A stretch of 5,598 bases of DNA from assembly GCA_022842805.1 (NCBI GenBank), contig JALHOX010000302.1:1-5598 (forward strand). The letters run 5' to 3'. Within the stretch, counting starts at the first letter, position 1, and every line of letters starts with the position of its first letter. Origin of the DNA: Phycisphaerae bacterium. GTDB lineage: Bacteria > Planctomycetota > Phycisphaerae > UBA1845 > Fen-1342. Shown in pieces: positions 5,374-5,598 of this stretch. The position numbers and the translations under genes are program-made. The notes beneath the pieces are model-generated. The model saw only the letters and a program-made list of their open reading frames with translations. It was not told the origin of the DNA and did no database searches.

Positions 5374-5598
5374 TCGGCTCACCCGGCGTGGGCCTGCTGG
5401 CGCAGGCCAGTTCTCCTTACCTCATCGACCGCCTGCTCGAGAACTACCTCTCCATCCTCGATCTCGGCTTTGATCGCCTGGGCGGCGACGTCTCGACGCT
5501 TTTCCAACTCCTGGCGGTGATTCACCTGGCGATCGCCGGTCTGTTCTGGGCTCTGAGCGAAGACAAGGTCGTGGTGCAACTCGCCCGCAAGGCGCTCT
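5370..5598 (+). CDS. trbL: TrbL/VirB6-family polytopic inner-membrane protein, N-terminal part (cut by window edge)
   Basis: Seventy-six codons run from the ATG at 5370 to the right edge with no stop. The residues around 18-40 (LIDRLLENYLSILDLGFDRL and GGDV) fit the known TrbL start, an amphipathic stretch ending in a G-D-V motif. They are followed by a hydrophobic helix at about 43-62 (LFQLLAVIHLAIAGLFWALS) and then a charged loop SEDKVV. In TrbL/VirB6 proteins several more membrane helices follow; these would lie beyond the window. TrbL forms part of the inner-membrane translocation channel. Position after trbJ and the ATGA overlap with the preceding gene support the call. In canonical order trbF, trbG and trbI should follow. 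Confidence 0.85.
   Translation, partial: MIGSPGVGLLAQASSPYLIDRLLENYLSILDLGFDRLGGDVSTLFQLLAVIHLAIAGLFWALSEDKVVVQLARKAL

Overview
The window is a GC-rich, tightly packed stretch of a Trb-type (P-type, RP4/Ti trb-like) conjugative type IV secretion operon. It lies next to a short, gene-poor boundary region and a divergent gene cut by the left edge. The cell is very probably a Gram-negative (diderm) bacterium: three of the products carry apparent Sec signal peptides for export into a periplasm, and the Trb mating-pair-formation system spans two membranes. The phylum cannot be fixed from this sequence. A proteobacterium or another high-GC diderm such as a planctomycete would fit. Whether the operon sits on a plasmid or an integrative element cannot be told here, because no relaxase, oriT, integrase or replication gene is in view.

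Layout. Positions 1-183 (minus strand) hold the first 61 residues of a DUF2130-type protein with an N-terminal CPHC motif followed by a charged coiled coil. Positions 184-806 are mostly non-coding. They contain one possible 56-aa membrane protein (389-559), a small AT-rich direct repeat (576-597) and a 21-nt palindrome (749-769) just ahead of the transfer operon. From 807 to the right edge, six plus-strand genes follow with almost no spacing: trbC (pilin), trbD (VirB3-like), trbE (VirB4 ATPase), two successive trbJ-like genes (VirB5-like), and the first 76 codons of trbL (VirB6-like).

How the genes work together. TrbC is the pilus subunit. TrbD and TrbE form the inner-membrane assembly and energising unit. 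TrbJ-type proteins are exported periplasmic or pilus-associated components, and TrbL is the polytopic inner-membrane channel protein. The order C-D-E-J-L is canonical; trbF, trbG and trbI would be expected to the right of the window. Three of the five junctions are 4-nt stop/start overlaps (TTGA, ATGA, ATGA), which points to one translationally coupled transcript.

The points most worth a second look are two divergent trbJ paralogues in tandem (the second in the slot trbK holds in RP4), the lack of a trbB (VirB11 ATPase) gene in front of trbC, and the unusual TTG start of trbD.
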